Program-made: the position numbers and the translations under genes
Assembly (NCBI GenBank): GCA_025924845.1
Contig: JAICHN010000324.1
Location: 1-6,009 of the forward strand
Length of the DNA: 6,009 nucleotides
Source of the DNA: Chloroflexota bacterium
GTDB taxonomy: Bacteria > Chloroflexota > UBA5177 > JANWHV01
Direction of reading: 5' to 3'
Shown: positions 5,595 through 6,009 of the stretch, one piece after another
Layout: every line of letters begins with the position of its first letter
Position numbering within the stretch: the stretch's first letter is position 1
The notes under the pieces: generated by a model
The model's database searches: none
Told to the model about the DNA's origin: nothing
Seen by the model: the letters and a program-made list of their open reading frames with translations, nothing else

Positions 5595-6009
5595 GCCGTT
5601 CGCTCTTTCAGCCGATCGCGCACCAGGGCCAGCGCGCACTCGAAAGCCTGCTCACCGGTGAGATTCGTGGTATCGACCAGCATGGCATCGTCGGCCCGCC
5701 GCAGGGGCGACACGGGGCGCTCCGAATCGAGCCGGTCGCGCCGACGCAAGTCGGCCAGGGTCTCTGCTTCCGTCTCGGCAATGCCGGCGGCACGGCGCTC
5801 GGCATTCCGCCGCCGCGCGCGCTCCTCGGCGTCGGCGGTGACAAACAGCTTTGCCTCCGCATCGGGAAGCACCACGGTCCCAATGTCGCGCCCAACCATC
5901 ACGACGAACCGCTCCCGCGCTATGGCTCGCTGCTGCCCCACCATGGCGGAGCGGGCCGCCGCGTAGCCGGCGCCGGCCGAAACGTTGCGATCCACCGCTG
6001 GACTACGCA
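5591..6009 (-). CDS. cmk: Cytidylate kinase (CMP/dCMP kinase), C-terminal part
   Basis: It phosphorylates CMP and dCMP with ATP in the cytoplasm, recycling CMP from nucleic acid turnover and phospholipid synthesis. About 138 C-terminal residues are visible out of the 220-230 usual for the family. The N-terminal P-loop lies beyond the right edge. The frame is open to the edge, and the visible part begins RSPAVDRNVS, matching the family, so the GTG at 5995 is not the start. GRDIGTVVLPDAEAKLFVTA, followed by EERARRR, is diagnostic. A Ser and an Arg nine residues apart (VSAGAGYAAAR), and an Arg and Asp four apart (RDRLD), fit the spacing of the nucleotide-binding residues I recall as Ser101/Arg110 and Arg181/Asp185 of the E. 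coli enzyme. Its TGA overlaps the plsC ATG by four bases. Confidence 0.95.
   Translation of the reverse strand, partial: RSPAVDRNVSAGAGYAAARSAMVGQQRAIARERFVVMVGRDIGTVVLPDAEAKLFVTADAEERARRRNAERRAAGIAETEAETLADLRRRDRLDSERPVSPLRRADDAMLVDTTNLTGEQAFECALALVRDRLKERTA

Noticed and set aside
4941..5639. A longer plsC beginning at 5639
   Set aside because: The extra 15 residues overlap cmk and do not resemble PlsC. The ATG at 5594 forms an ATGA with the cmk stop.
1..6009. Mobile element, CRISPR array, RNA gene or defence system
   Set aside because: No terminal repeats, transposase, spaced direct repeats, tRNA-like cloverleaf or defence domains were seen. The gene content is housekeeping throughout, apart from one small unknown gene.

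Overview
The window is a GC-rich bacterial chromosomal segment made almost entirely of conserved housekeeping genes, packed tightly and nearly all on the minus strand. From right to left it holds: the C-terminal part of cytidylate kinase (cmk); a 1-acylglycerol-3-phosphate acyltransferase (plsC); one small plus-strand membrane protein of unknown function; a PDZ/radical SAM/DUF512 protein; the double GTPase Der (EngA); the acyl-phosphate:glycerol-3-phosphate acyltransferase PlsY; NAD(P)+-dependent glycerol-3-phosphate dehydrogenase GpsA; and the first four codons of a probable further gene at the left edge. The gene order DUF512 radical SAM, der, plsY, gpsA is, from memory, common in Firmicutes and other Terrabacteria. 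The GC-rich composition and the GSGKTGATN form of the PlsY motif suggest Chloroflexota or a relative, but this is a tentative inference from memory and was not tested.

Layout. Unit A (cmk, plsC) reads leftward across the right edge; the stop of cmk overlaps the start of plsC in an ATGA. It ends in a strong convergent hairpin at about 4888-4927. Unit B is the single plus-strand gene at 4681-4878, encoding a 65-residue protein with two predicted membrane helices, its own Shine-Dalgarno sequence and a tandem TAA TAA stop. Unit C (radical SAM protein, der, plsY, gpsA, next gene) reads leftward from a good sigma70-like promoter at 4622-4649. It contains two ATGA overlaps and gaps of only 40 and 34 bases. 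The 150-base divergent region between units B and C is the only real regulatory space. It contains a long imperfect inverted repeat (4570-4613), placed so that the 5' ends of both predicted transcripts would carry it.

Function. GpsA makes sn-glycerol-3-phosphate, PlsY acylates it to lysophosphatidate, and PlsC acylates that to phosphatidate, so the dedicated steps to phosphatidate are encoded in 6 kb. Cmk rephosphorylates CMP, which is released when CDP-diacylglycerol is used for phospholipids. Der links the cluster to large ribosomal subunit assembly. The radical SAM protein belongs to a conserved family of unknown function. I see no mobile element, CRISPR array, tRNA, rRNA or defence system. 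The parts worth a second look are the small membrane protein, the structured divergent leader and the uncharacterised PDZ/radical SAM protein.
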